From assembly GCF_902168175.1 (NCBI RefSeq), contig NZ_CABHOU010000025.1, positions 580,603-644,602 of the forward strand: a DNA stretch of 64,000 nt, written 5' to 3'. The position numbers were made by a program, and so were the translations under genes. Source of the stretch: an uncultured Chitinophaga sp. (lineage in GTDB: Bacteria > Bacteroidota > Bacteroidia > Chitinophagales > Chitinophagaceae). Shown one piece after another: positions 54,096-62,355 of the stretch. Every line of letters starts with the position of its first letter. The first letter of the stretch is position 1. The notes beneath the pieces were generated by a model that did not search any database, was not told the origin of the DNA, and saw only the letters and a list, made by a program, of their open reading frames with translations.

Positions 54096-54959
54096 ATGAA
54101 AAAGATTCTTGTTACCGGAGCTAATGGCCAGTTAGGACGATCGCTGCAGGCCCTAGCATCACAATACCCTACATGGGAATTCCTGTTTGCTAACAGGGAA
54201 ACGCTGGACATCAGCAACCAGGAGGCTGTAAACCAGTACTTCGCGGCACACCAGCCCGACGCCTGCATCAACTGCGCCGCCTACACGGCCGTGGATAAGG
54301 CAGAAAGTGATGAAGAAGCAGCCTTTGAGCAAAACTTTATCGCAGTGCTGCACCTCTCGGAAGCCAGCCTTCAGCATAATACACAGCTGATACATATTTC
54401 TACCGACTACGTGTTTGATGGTGCCGGCAACCGCCCCTACACAGAGGATAACGATACCAACCCGCAAACAATTTACGGCAGCTCCAAACTGAAAGGAGAG
54501 GCGGCAGCTATAGATGTTAACGATAAAGCCATCGTGGTACGTACCTCCTGGGTATACACCAAAGAGGGCGTTAACTTCGTAAACAAGATCAAACAACTGA
54601 TGCAGGACAAGCCAAGCCTGAACGTAGTGTTCGACCAGACCGGCACGCCCACTTACGCGCCCGACCTGGCGGCGGCCCTGCTGGTAATACTGTCTAAGGT
54701 GTTTGAAACTCCTGGTACCAATTTCGGTGGCGTGTACCATTACAGCAACGAAGGCGTAACCACCTGGTTCGATTTCGCGGTGGCTATTCGTGAACTTACC
54801 GGCTCCAGCTGCGAGATTAAGCCCGTTACATCGGAACAGTTCCCCGCTCCTGCCGTACGCCCTGCTTACAGCGTACTTAACAAAGAAAAGATCAAAACCA
54901 CTTTCGGCCTCAGCATTCCTTACTGGAGAAACAGCCTGGAAGCCTGCATGAAGGCTTAA
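54096..54959 (+). CDS. rfbD: dTDP-4-dehydrorhamnose reductase
   Basis: From ATG 54096 the product is 287 aa. The Rossmann start KKILVTGANGQLGRSLQALA, the ISTDYVFDGAGNRPYTE segment and the catalytic YGSSKLKGE are typical, as is SWVYTKEGVNFVNKI. It completes dTDP-L-rhamnose for surface glycans. The longer frame from 54000 runs into rfbC. A terminator follows at once. Confidence 0.94.
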   Translation: MKKILVTGANGQLGRSLQALASQYPTWEFLFANRETLDISNQEAVNQYFAAHQPDACINCAAYTAVDKAESDEEAAFEQNFIAVLHLSEASLQHNTQLIHISTDYVFDGAGNRPYTEDNDTNPQTIYGSSKLKGEAAAIDVNDKAIVVRTSWVYTKEGVNFVNKIKQLMQDKPSLNVVFDQTGTPTYAPDLAAALLVILSKVFETPGTNFGGVYHYSNEGVTTWFDFAVAIRELTGSSCEIKPVTSEQFPAPAVRPAYSVLNKEKIKTTFGLSIPYWRNSLEACMKA

Positions 54960-54980
54960 ACATCCGGAGGATAAACGAAA

Positions 54981-55014
54981 AAGCCGTCTTGTAAGCATAC
55001 AGGACGGCTTTTTT
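54981..55014 (+). terminator. Terminator after rfbD
   Basis: Arms 54981-54993 and 54998-55010 pair over 13 bp with one G-T pair around a 4-nt loop. T residues run through 55014. It may also stop the minus-strand lolD transcript, since its other side has a run of five A. Confidence 0.85.
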
Positions 55015-55043
55015 ATAAATATCTTTTTTAGGCTGATGCGCTC

Positions 55044-55703
55044 CTACGCCCCGGAAACGATCCGGCCGTCTTTCATAACCAGTTGGCGATCGCTTAAAGG
55101 AGCCAGTTCCTCATTATGCGTAACGATAATGAAGGTTTGCCCGAACTGGTCGCGCAGTTTAAAGAACAGCTGGTGCAACTCCCTCGCGTTTTGCGAGTCC
55201 AGGTTGCCGGTAGGCTCATCTGCCATAATGACCTCTGGATTGTTAATGAGTGCCCTCGCCACGGCCACCCGTTGCTGCTCGCCACCCGAAAGCTGATTAG
55301 GGCGGTGATCGAGGCGATTATGGAGCCCCAGCGTTTCCAACAGGAAAAGGGCCCGTTCTTTGACTTCAGCCTTCTTACGCCCCCTTATAAAGCCGGGAAT
55401 ACATACATTCTCAATCGCCGTGAACTCAGGAAGCAGGTGGTGGAACTGGAAAATAAAACCGACGTGCCTGTTGCGGAAATCGGCTAAAGACCTGCCCCTC
55501 AAGGCGGTTATGTTGGTATTGTGCAGAAATACCTCACCCGTGGTGGGCGTATCCAGGGTACCCAAAAGATGTAATAAGGTACTTTTACCTGCCCCGGAAG
55601 AGCCAACGATAGTCACTATTTCCCCTTTGTTAACAGTTACGTCAACTCCCTTGAGCACCTGTAAGTTGGAATAATTTTTGGTAAGATTGCGAGCGGTAAG
55701 CAT
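55044..55703 (-). CDS. lolD: Lipoprotein-releasing/MacB-type ABC ATPase (LolD-like)
   Basis: From ATG 55703 the product is 219 aa. It has Walker A GSSGAGKSTLLHLLG, the signature LSGGEQQRVAVARAL, Walker B EVIMADEPTGNLD and the H-loop IVTHNEEL. The MacB/LolD-like class extracts lipoproteins or exports substrates with a LolC/E-like permease, which is not adjacent. Bacteroidota often keep lolD apart, so the exact partner cannot be named. Confidence 0.88.
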   Translation of the reverse strand: MLTARNLTKNYSNLQVLKGVDVTVNKGEIVTIVGSSGAGKSTLLHLLGTLDTPTTGEVFLHNTNITALRGRSLADFRNRHVGFIFQFHHLLPEFTAIENVCIPGFIRGRKKAEVKERALFLLETLGLHNRLDHRPNQLSGGEQQRVAVARALINNPEVIMADEPTGNLDSQNARELHQLFFKLRDQFGQTFIIVTHNEELAPLSDRQLVMKDGRIVSGA

Positions 55704-55742
55704 ACCCAAAGAAAACAATTTTGTCCGTTAAAATAGATAAAG

Positions 55743-55772
55743 TTGTTTATTTCAAATTAAATAATACTTTTG
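55743..55772 (+). promoter_or_regulatory. Consensus Bacteroidota promoter for the DUF2795 gene
   Basis: TTG (55743-55745), a 19-nt spacer and TACTTTTG (55765-55772) match the consensus exactly. The start would be near 55779 and the ATG is at 55804. This is the best promoter in the window. Confidence 0.7.
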
Positions 55773-55803
55773 CGGAAATTTAGAGAAAGTAAAATTTATT
55801 TAT

Positions 55804-56025
55804 ATGTACTGGACTCTCGAATTAGCATCATACCTGGAAGACGCTCCATGGCCCGCTACCAAGGACGAACTCATTGACTACGCCATCCGTTCCGGTGCAC
55901 CTATCGAAGTGATCGAGAACCTGCAGGAACTGGAGGACGAAGGGGAAATTTACGAAGGCATAGAAGACATTTGGTCCGACTATCCCTCACAGGACGACTT
56001 TTTCTTCAATGAAGACGAATATTAA
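55804..56025 (+). CDS. DUF2795 domain-containing small protein
   Basis: The 73-aa protein is conserved throughout Bacteroidota. LASYLEDAPWPATKDELIDYAIRSGAP, then VIENLQELEDEGEIYEGIEDIW and an acidic tail, fill the whole length. The fold resembles a small helical domain of unknown function. It has a perfect promoter and a perfect palindromic terminator, which suggests high expression. Confidence 0.9.
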   Translation: MYWTLELASYLEDAPWPATKDELIDYAIRSGAPIEVIENLQELEDEGEIYEGIEDIWSDYPSQDDFFFNEDEY

Positions 56026-56085
56026 TTTGTAGGTCGTTTCTGTTGTTACCGCCCCCAACGGTATAGGTATTACCGAAAAAAAATT

Positions 56086-56107
56086 AGCCGTTCCAATTGG
56101 AACGGCT
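56086..56107. terminator. Bidirectional terminator between DUF2795 and fabI
   Basis: A perfect 22-bp palindrome (AGCCGTTCCAA with TTGGAACGGCT) is flanked by an A-run on the left (56076-56083) and a T-run on the right (56108-56116). It serves both convergent genes. Confidence 0.9.
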
Positions 56108-56132
56108 TTATTTTTTACCGGGAGTACCGGGA

Positions 56133-56945
56133 TTATTTTTCCATTTGTTCGATTACTTCTGCCGATACGCCGGTGAAAGAGAAGCCACCATCGTGGAACA
56201 GGTTCTGCATCGTTACCATTTTGGTAAGGTCCGAGAACAGTGTAACCGCGTAGTCCGCACACTGGTCGGCCGAGGCATTACCCAGCGGGCTCATTTTTTC
56301 TGCATAAGAGATAAAGCCATCAAAGCCTTTTACGCCGCTGCCTGCAGTGGTACGGGTAGGTGACTGAGAAATGGTATTTACGCGCACCTTGCTCTTTTTA
56401 CCGTAATGGTAGCCAAAGCTGCGGGAAATAGACTCCAGCAGTGATTTAGCATCTGCCATTTCGCCATAGTCAGGGAATACGCGCTGGGCGGCGATGTAAG
56501 TCAGGGCTACAACAGAACCCCACTCGTTCAGCGCATCCAGTTTATAGCATGTTTGCAATACGCGGTGGAGCGAAGTTGCAGAAATGTCGTTTGTTTTGTG
56601 GTTGAAGTCGTAATCCAGGTCCATGTAGTTCCTGCCTTTACGGATGTTCATACTCATACCTACCGAGTGAAGGATAAAATCGAACTTACCGCCGAAATGC
56701 TCCATGGATTTGGTAATGAGGTTGTTAATATCGTCGTTGCTGGTTACGTCGGCCGGGATGATCGGCGCATTGCAGGCTTCTGCAAGTTTCTTGATCTCAC
56801 CCATACGCATGGCAATCGGAGCATTGGTCAGCACAATCTGCGCGCCCTGTTCTACACAGCGCTGCGCAATTTTCCATGCAATGGAGTTTGCGTCCAGCGC
56901 GCCGAAGATGATACCTTTCTTCCCTTGTAATAAGTTATGAGCCAT
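56133..56945 (-). CDS. fabI: Enoyl-[acyl-carrier-protein] reductase (NADH)
   Basis: The 270-aa SDR-type enzyme reduces enoyl-ACP in fatty-acid synthesis. GKKGIIFGALDANSIAWKIAQRC is the cofactor site; the catalytic Tyr-x6-Lys region contains ALTYIAAQRVFPDYGEMADAKSLL. The C-terminal region includes SPTRTTAGSGVKGFDGF. It is a single gene. Confidence 0.95.
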   Translation of the reverse strand: MAHNLLQGKKGIIFGALDANSIAWKIAQRCVEQGAQIVLTNAPIAMRMGEIKKLAEACNAPIIPADVTSNDDINNLITKSMEHFGGKFDFILHSVGMSMNIRKGRNYMDLDYDFNHKTNDISATSLHRVLQTCYKLDALNEWGSVVALTYIAAQRVFPDYGEMADAKSLLESISRSFGYHYGKKSKVRVNTISQSPTRTTAGSGVKGFDGFISYAEKMSPLGNASADQCADYAVTLFSDLTKMVTMQNLFHDGGFSFTGVSAEVIEQMEK

Positions 56946-57038
56946 TTAATTCTGAATTTTGGCAAAAATAGTTGTTAATAATGAATATCTAAAGCTAAAA
57001 AAAATAATACGTTATTGCTTACTTTCCAACAAAGCCGC

Positions 57039-58691
57039 TCAACTCATTACCATTTCACGGGCGTTTTCCAATGCCGCAGCCGTTGGCTTCTCTCCACCCA
57101 GCATCTGCGCAATCTTGTTGATACGCTCTTCTTTTTCCAGCAAACGCACGCTGGTAGTCACTTTACCTGCCTGCTCCGTTTTGTAAACGAAGTAGTGCGC
57201 ATCTGCCTTACCGGCTATCTGCGGCTGGTGCGTAATACAAATTACCTGGTGGCCCTGGGCCAGTTCTTTCATGATTCCGCCTACCTGGCGCGCAGCTTCT
57301 CCTGAAATACCGGTATCAATTTCATCAAAAATAAGGGTAGGTAAGGCTACTGAACGGGCAACGAGGCTCTTGATACACAACATCAACCTGCTTAACTCAC
57401 CGCCGGAGGCTACTTTACGTACGGGCGCAAACTGGTTGCTCTTGTTAGCATCGAACAGGAACTCTATATGGTCCTGGCCAAAAGCGTTGAGCACTACCTG
57501 GCTTACTTCTACTTTAATACGGGCGTTAGGCATACCTACCTGCGCCAGCAGTGCGTTTACCTTTTGCTCGAAAGCCGGTAACTGCGCCTTACGCTGTGCG
57601 GTAATGCCTGCCGCTGCCTTCTGCAACTGCTCCAGCAATTGTTTCCCTTCGTTCTCCAGCCAGTTAATGCGCTCATCGAGATTGAGTACACCTTCCAGCT
57701 TTTGACTGAGGGTGGTATGAATAGTGATTAGTTCGCTGGTAGTGGCGACCCCGTGTTTTTTGAACAGGCGATAACCCAATGCCAGCCGCTCGTTCAACTG
57801 CTCCATACGGGCACCGTCGTACTGTAACTGGTCGTTTAGACGTTCTACCTCACCTGCCACATCCTGCAACTCCACGTACGACGACTGCAGGCGTTGGGCC
57901 AGCGCAGGTATCTCTTTATGGAAATTGGATAAGGCCTGCAGGGACGACTGCATTTGTTTAAGCAACTGCAATACCGGCTGCTCGTCTTCCTTTAACTGGA
58001 AGTAAACTTTGGAGAGGGAGTTCTTGATCTCTTCGGCATGGCTCAGGGCTTTCAGCTCTGTATCCAGCGTTTCGATCTCGTTTTCGGTAAAGGCAGCTTC
58101 GTCCAGTTCGTCCAGCAGGAATTTGTTATAGTCGTATTCCTTATTGGCGCTGTCGCGCTGGGCGGCCAGGTTTTGCAGTTCTTTCTGCAAGCCGGTGTAT
58201 TTAGTGAAATTTTGTGCGTATTGCTGTAAGGCTTCGGGATGACCGGCCAGTGCATCCACTACTTCGCGCTGGAAGTCGGAACGGCCCAGGTCAAGGGTAT
58301 CGAACTGCTGATGCAGGTCTACCAGCAACCGGGTTAGCTCATTGAGCTGGCTCAGGTTCACGGGTGTATCGTTGATGAAAGCGCGCGATTTACCGGCAGC
58401 ACTGATCTCCCTGCGGATGATCACCTGGTCTTCCTGGTCCAGTTCGTACTGGTCGAAGAAATGCTGTACCTGCGACCTTTTCACTTTAAAGATCCCCTCT
58501 ATCACACATTTGCTGTTCTTGTCGAACAACACACCCGGATCAGCCCTCTCGCCCAATATAAGCGACAATGCGCCCAACAGGATCGACTTACCCGCACCGG
58601 TTTCGCCGGTAATCACATTCAGGTTACCAGAGAAATCTATCTCCAGGTTTTCAATAATCGCGTAATTCTGAACAATTAATCGGTACAACAT
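57039..58691 (-). CDS. recN: DNA repair protein RecN
   Basis: The 550-aa SMC-like ATPase has Walker A GETGAGKSILLGALSLILGERAD, long coiled-coil arms (about 150-370), the signature VASGGELSRLMLCIKSL and Walker B LIFDEIDTGISGEAARQV. RecN helps repair double-strand breaks. It begins a run with the TPR-type protein gene upstream on the same strand (74-base gap). Confidence 0.95.
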   Translation of the reverse strand: MLYRLIVQNYAIIENLEIDFSGNLNVITGETGAGKSILLGALSLILGERADPGVLFDKNSKCVIEGIFKVKRSQVQHFFDQYELDQEDQVIIRREISAAGKSRAFINDTPVNLSQLNELTRLLVDLHQQFDTLDLGRSDFQREVVDALAGHPEALQQYAQNFTKYTGLQKELQNLAAQRDSANKEYDYNKFLLDELDEAAFTENEIETLDTELKALSHAEEIKNSLSKVYFQLKEDEQPVLQLLKQMQSSLQALSNFHKEIPALAQRLQSSYVELQDVAGEVERLNDQLQYDGARMEQLNERLALGYRLFKKHGVATTSELITIHTTLSQKLEGVLNLDERINWLENEGKQLLEQLQKAAAGITAQRKAQLPAFEQKVNALLAQVGMPNARIKVEVSQVVLNAFGQDHIEFLFDANKSNQFAPVRKVASGGELSRLMLCIKSLVARSVALPTLIFDEIDTGISGEAARQVGGIMKELAQGHQVICITHQPQIAGKADAHYFVYKTEQAGKVTTSVRLLEKEERINKIAQMLGGEKPTAAALENAREMVMS

Positions 58692-58765
58692 AGATGAAGT
58701 AATACATTCTCTTAGCCGACGTCAAATTTCAAATAAAAAATCTATAAACCCCAAAATTGTGGATA

Positions 58766-60253
58766 TTAATTACCGTTGATGCGCAGAATACCAGATTTGG
58801 CGCGCTGGTCGAGGGAATTTTTATAATCGTGGCCTTCCATGTCGAGGCACTTTTGGAACCAGAGCTGGGCGGCGGTTTTATCACCCCGTTTCTCGTAAAT
58901 GTAGCCCAACTGCAGGCAGGAACGCGCGGCGAAGTACTCGCTGCGGTTGGCCCCAAGCCTGGCAGTGACCTCGTACATCCCGATCGCATTCTGGTCGTAG
59001 TTCATTTCGTCATAAATACGGCCCAGGCGATAGGCATACTCCAGTCGTTCGGGAGTGGTGGCAAAATCGGCGGCCTTTTTTCCCTGTAATAACTTCAATG
59101 CTTCGGGATAAAAACCACCATCGCTTAACAGGCGCACCCGTAACAACAACACGTTCGGCCAGGTGCCCGCTTTCGCTTCTTTTAACGCCTGCTTGTCCGC
59201 ATCGGTTTCCGTACCACCCCTGGTGAGTATCATGGCCCGATATTTATTAGCCTCGGCGGTGTTGCCTTTGATGTAGTGTCCCCAGCTAAGTCGCTGCAAT
59301 GCCTCTTTCACATAAAACCGCCCTTTAAAGCGTGACACGAACTTTTCGAGGTAAGCAGTAGCATCGTCGTCGAGGCGGGCCAGTTTGAGCTGCCCCAGCA
59401 CGTAATATTCGTAAGTGATGTCGAGGTACTCGGGACTATGATTACGTTCTGTAAGTACTTTAATGCCCTGCAGCGCCTTTTGATTGTTCATGGAAAGATT
59501 GGCCACCATGAGCGCGAACAGGTAATTGTTTTTAGTATCCAGTTGCTTATCGTGTACCAGTTGCCAAACCTGCTCGGGTTTATTTTCGATGAAGAGTTTG
59601 AGGTAACAGTAGTAGTAGTAAGATTCTTCCTTAAACAACAGGGCCGAAGGCGCATTACTGTCTACCGCCAACTGCACGTTTTGCATCCCCTGTTTAATAC
59701 TGCCCCTTAGCCCTAAAATGTTCGTGATCCACTTATATCCTTCGGGAATGGTACCAAACACCGTTTGCAGGGCGCCTACCATCAGGTTGTTGGGAACAAA
59801 GGAGGGGAATTTCTTCTGATTCTCTTTTAAGATGGTGTAGGTTTTCCTGATTTCCCATACGGCATCCCACTTCTCCCCGAACTTCACTTTTACCAACGCC
59901 CACTGGAATTTGATAGCTGCCTGTGTATATAAATAAAACGGAGAGTCGGACGGCCCCTCTTCCATCAACGTCAGCCTTTCGGCCCTCATCTTTTTACGTT
60001 TGGCGTAAAACGCGGGGTCTTCGTTAAAGAACAATTGAAAGAAGTCGGCGTAGTTTTCGAGAAAATAAGGGATAAGGTTATTAGGATTAGCGGCCTTCTC
60101 TTCCTGCAGTATTTGCAGGCCGGTGCTGATCCTTAGCTGCATGATGGCATCGTAAGCCTGCTGGCAGCGGGGAGTAAAATCGTACACCTTTTGCCTCGCA
60201 TTTACGGATAAGGATAAACTTATAAAAAGAAAGGTCGCAAGTAAAAAACGCAT
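58766..60253 (-). CDS. Secreted tetratricopeptide-repeat-like protein
   Basis: The 495-aa protein has a signal peptide (FLFISLSLSVNARQ). Repeated helical pairs follow with TPR spacing, such as YAYRLGRIYDEMNYDQNAIGMYEVTARLG and AARSCLQLGYIYEKRGDKTAAQLWFQKCLDM near the C-terminus. No lipobox is seen, so it is likely periplasmic. The role is unknown; its neighbours (recN and the zinc-ribbon gene) do not suggest one. Confidence 0.82.
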   Translation of the reverse strand: MRFLLATFLFISLSLSVNARQKVYDFTPRCQQAYDAIMQLRISTGLQILQEEKAANPNNLIPYFLENYADFFQLFFNEDPAFYAKRKKMRAERLTLMEEGPSDSPFYLYTQAAIKFQWALVKVKFGEKWDAVWEIRKTYTILKENQKKFPSFVPNNLMVGALQTVFGTIPEGYKWITNILGLRGSIKQGMQNVQLAVDSNAPSALLFKEESYYYYCYLKLFIENKPEQVWQLVHDKQLDTKNNYLFALMVANLSMNNQKALQGIKVLTERNHSPEYLDITYEYYVLGQLKLARLDDDATAYLEKFVSRFKGRFYVKEALQRLSWGHYIKGNTAEANKYRAMILTRGGTETDADKQALKEAKAGTWPNVLLLRVRLLSDGGFYPEALKLLQGKKAADFATTPERLEYAYRLGRIYDEMNYDQNAIGMYEVTARLGANRSEYFAARSCLQLGYIYEKRGDKTAAQLWFQKCLDMEGHDYKNSLDQRAKSGILRINGN

Positions 60254-60369
60254 AATAAACTAATGGATTAATGTGCGGTAGCAGGCACCGCACGATTGAG
60301 TGCCCTCTACCTGCAAATAACATACCCCTTTCAGGGATGCGCGGGGCAAAAATACACTATCGCCCCAAC

Positions 60370-60416
60370 AAAAAAGGAGAAAGGAAGAAAAGGTAATACC
60401 TCTCCTTCCTTTCTCC
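60370..60416 (-). terminator. Terminator after the zinc-ribbon gene
   Basis: GGAGAAAGGAAG (60376-60387) pairs with CTTCCTTTCTCC (60405-60416). On the minus strand TTTTTT follows. It lies 27 bases beyond the stop at 60444. Confidence 0.85.
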
Positions 60417-60443
60417 AACTTATATATACCAAAAGGTGATCTC

Positions 60444-61196
60444 TTAGATAGTCACAGTAGCTTCCAGGTCGTTATCTACCAGTACGCGGCCGCAATGTTC
60501 GCACACGATGATCTTTTTACGATGACGGATTTCCGCCTGGCGTTGTGGAGGAATAGCGTTGAAACAACCGCCGCAGGAATCGCGCATAACTGATACAACA
60601 GCCAGACCGTTACGGTAGTTGTTACGTATCTTTTCGTAAGCAGCCAGCAAACGGCTATCTACTTTAGTGCGGGCTTCTTCGCTCTGTTTGCGGAAAGCAT
60701 TTTCCTCTTTCTCTGTTTCGGCGATGATTTTTTCCAGCTCACCCTTCTTGTGCTTCAGGTTCGTTTCTTTATCAGATACGGCCTTTTTAGCAGCTTCCAG
60801 GACGCGGCTTTTATCTTTTATCTCTTCACTTGCGTCTTTCATGTGCTTTTCAGAAAGTTTGATCTCGAGCGTTTGCATTTCGATCTCTTTGCTGATAGCC
60901 TCAAATTCGCGGCTGTTTTTTACGTTGTTCTGTTGCTTCTCATATTTTTTGATAAGCGCTTCAGAATCTTTGATAGCATTTTTCTTATTGCTAACGAAGT
61001 CCTGAATACTCCTCATCTCATCTTCAATATGGTTCTGGCGGTGGTTAAGCCCCTCGATCTCGTCCTCCAAATCCTTCACCTCGATAGGCAATTCACCTTT
61101 CAGGATCTGAATTTCGTCCAGTTTGGAATCGATTTTCTGCAACTTCAGTACAGACACCAATTTTTCCTCAACAGAGTATTCTTTAACTGTAGCCAT
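60444..61196 (-). CDS. Coiled-coil protein with C-terminal zinc ribbon (CT398/DUF164-like)
   Basis: The 250-aa protein is a long antiparallel coiled coil (about 10-185) followed by a zinc ribbon with CGGCFNAIPPQ and CEHCGRVLV (two cysteine pairs). The layout matches the CT398/DUF164 family, members of which bind nucleic acid or flagellar/secretion proteins in other phyla. It lies 3 bases after the Nif3 gene and forms an operon with it, as is common in Bacteroidota. Confidence 0.9.
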   Translation of the reverse strand: MATVKEYSVEEKLVSVLKLQKIDSKLDEIQILKGELPIEVKDLEDEIEGLNHRQNHIEDEMRSIQDFVSNKKNAIKDSEALIKKYEKQQNNVKNSREFEAISKEIEMQTLEIKLSEKHMKDASEEIKDKSRVLEAAKKAVSDKETNLKHKKGELEKIIAETEKEENAFRKQSEEARTKVDSRLLAAYEKIRNNYRNGLAVVSVMRDSCGGCFNAIPPQRQAEIRHRKKIIVCEHCGRVLVDNDLEATVTI

Positions 61197-61199
61197 GTA

Positions 61200-62300
61200 T
61201 TATAAATAATTTACCGGGTTTGTTCGAATGGTAGATTTAAGAGGCGCAAAATTACGGAAATTTTCAGTCAATATAAGATAAAATAATTCGACTGCGAACT
61301 GTTCACTCTCAAAATGTCCAACATCTGCTATAATTAATTGATTTTCAGCATCAAAAAACTCGTGATACTTGAAGTCTGCCGACACAAAGGCGTCCGCTCC
61401 GGCCGCAATAGCCTGCTTCAGCAGGAAGCTGCCCGCACCGCCGCAAACGGCTACTTTACTCACCGGTTTGCCCCTCAGCGGGGTGTAACGCACGCAACCT
61501 GTCATAAATTGCGCCTTCACGTACTGCAGGAACTCCATCTCTTCCATGGGCTGCGGCAGCACCCCGATAAGGCCTGAACCAACGCGTTGGTGGTAGTTTT
61601 CAAGCACTACTATATCGTAAGCCACCTCTTCATAGGGGTGACACTTCAGCAACGCTGCTACCACTTTTGACTCCAGGTAAGCCGGAAAAATGAACTCCAG
61701 CTTGGTTTCCTGTTCCAGGTGACGGCTACCGGGCTCACCCACATAGGGATTCGTATCATCTTGTCCCTTAAAAGTGCCTACCCCTTCATGCCCGAAGCTG
61801 CATTCGCTATAGTTGCCGATATGCCCGGCACCGGCGGCAAAAAGGCCGGTACGCACAATTTCAGCATCTGCCACGGGAACAAAAGTGTATAGCTTGCGGA
61901 GGAGCTGTTTTTTGGGTTGAAGCACCCGGCTGCTTTGCAGTCCTAACCTTTCGCCCATCATAGCGCTCACGCCATTATGCACATTATCGAGATTAGTATG
62001 CGCTGCATAAACGGCTATATCGTGTTTAATGGCTTTTATGGCCACCCTTTCCACGTAATTCTTCCCGTTAATCTTCTTTAATCCCCCAAATACAATGGGG
62101 TGATGAGCGATAACGAGGTTGCAGTTATTCGCAATAGCCTCATCTATCACTGCCTCCGTAGCATCGAGCGTAAGGAGTACATTGGTTACTTCGCGGCCTG
62201 CATCTCCGAAGATCAGGCCGGCATTATCGTAGCTTTCCTGGTAGGCTGGCGGAGCATAAGCCTCTATTACCTGCAGGATGTCTTTAATTGTTATCTTCAT
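61200..62300 (-). CDS. Nif3-like dinuclear metal-centre protein, long YqfO form
   Basis: The 366-aa protein has the Nif3 metal-binding residues in AHHPIVFGGLKKIN and AAHTNLDNVHNGV at the N-terminal half, and in FKYHEFFDAENQ and DVGHFESEQ at the C-terminal half. Between them lies the ~110-residue YqfO-type PII-like insertion (about 132-240, with ECSFGHEGVGTFKG). The family binds two metal ions in a toroid, and its role may be in GTP-cyclohydrolase-related or stress metabolism. It leads a two-gene operon. Confidence 0.92.
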   Translation of the reverse strand: MKITIKDILQVIEAYAPPAYQESYDNAGLIFGDAGREVTNVLLTLDATEAVIDEAIANNCNLVIAHHPIVFGGLKKINGKNYVERVAIKAIKHDIAVYAAHTNLDNVHNGVSAMMGERLGLQSSRVLQPKKQLLRKLYTFVPVADAEIVRTGLFAAGAGHIGNYSECSFGHEGVGTFKGQDDTNPYVGEPGSRHLEQETKLEFIFPAYLESKVVAALLKCHPYEEVAYDIVVLENYHQRVGSGLIGVLPQPMEEMEFLQYVKAQFMTGCVRYTPLRGKPVSKVAVCGGAGSFLLKQAIAAGADAFVSADFKYHEFFDAENQLIIADVGHFESEQFAVELFYLILTENFRNFAPLKSTIRTNPVNYL

Positions 62301-62355
62301 GCCTTCAGGGCTGAAATTAAGGATTTTAGACCGTTACGTAAAAATTCAGTGTATT

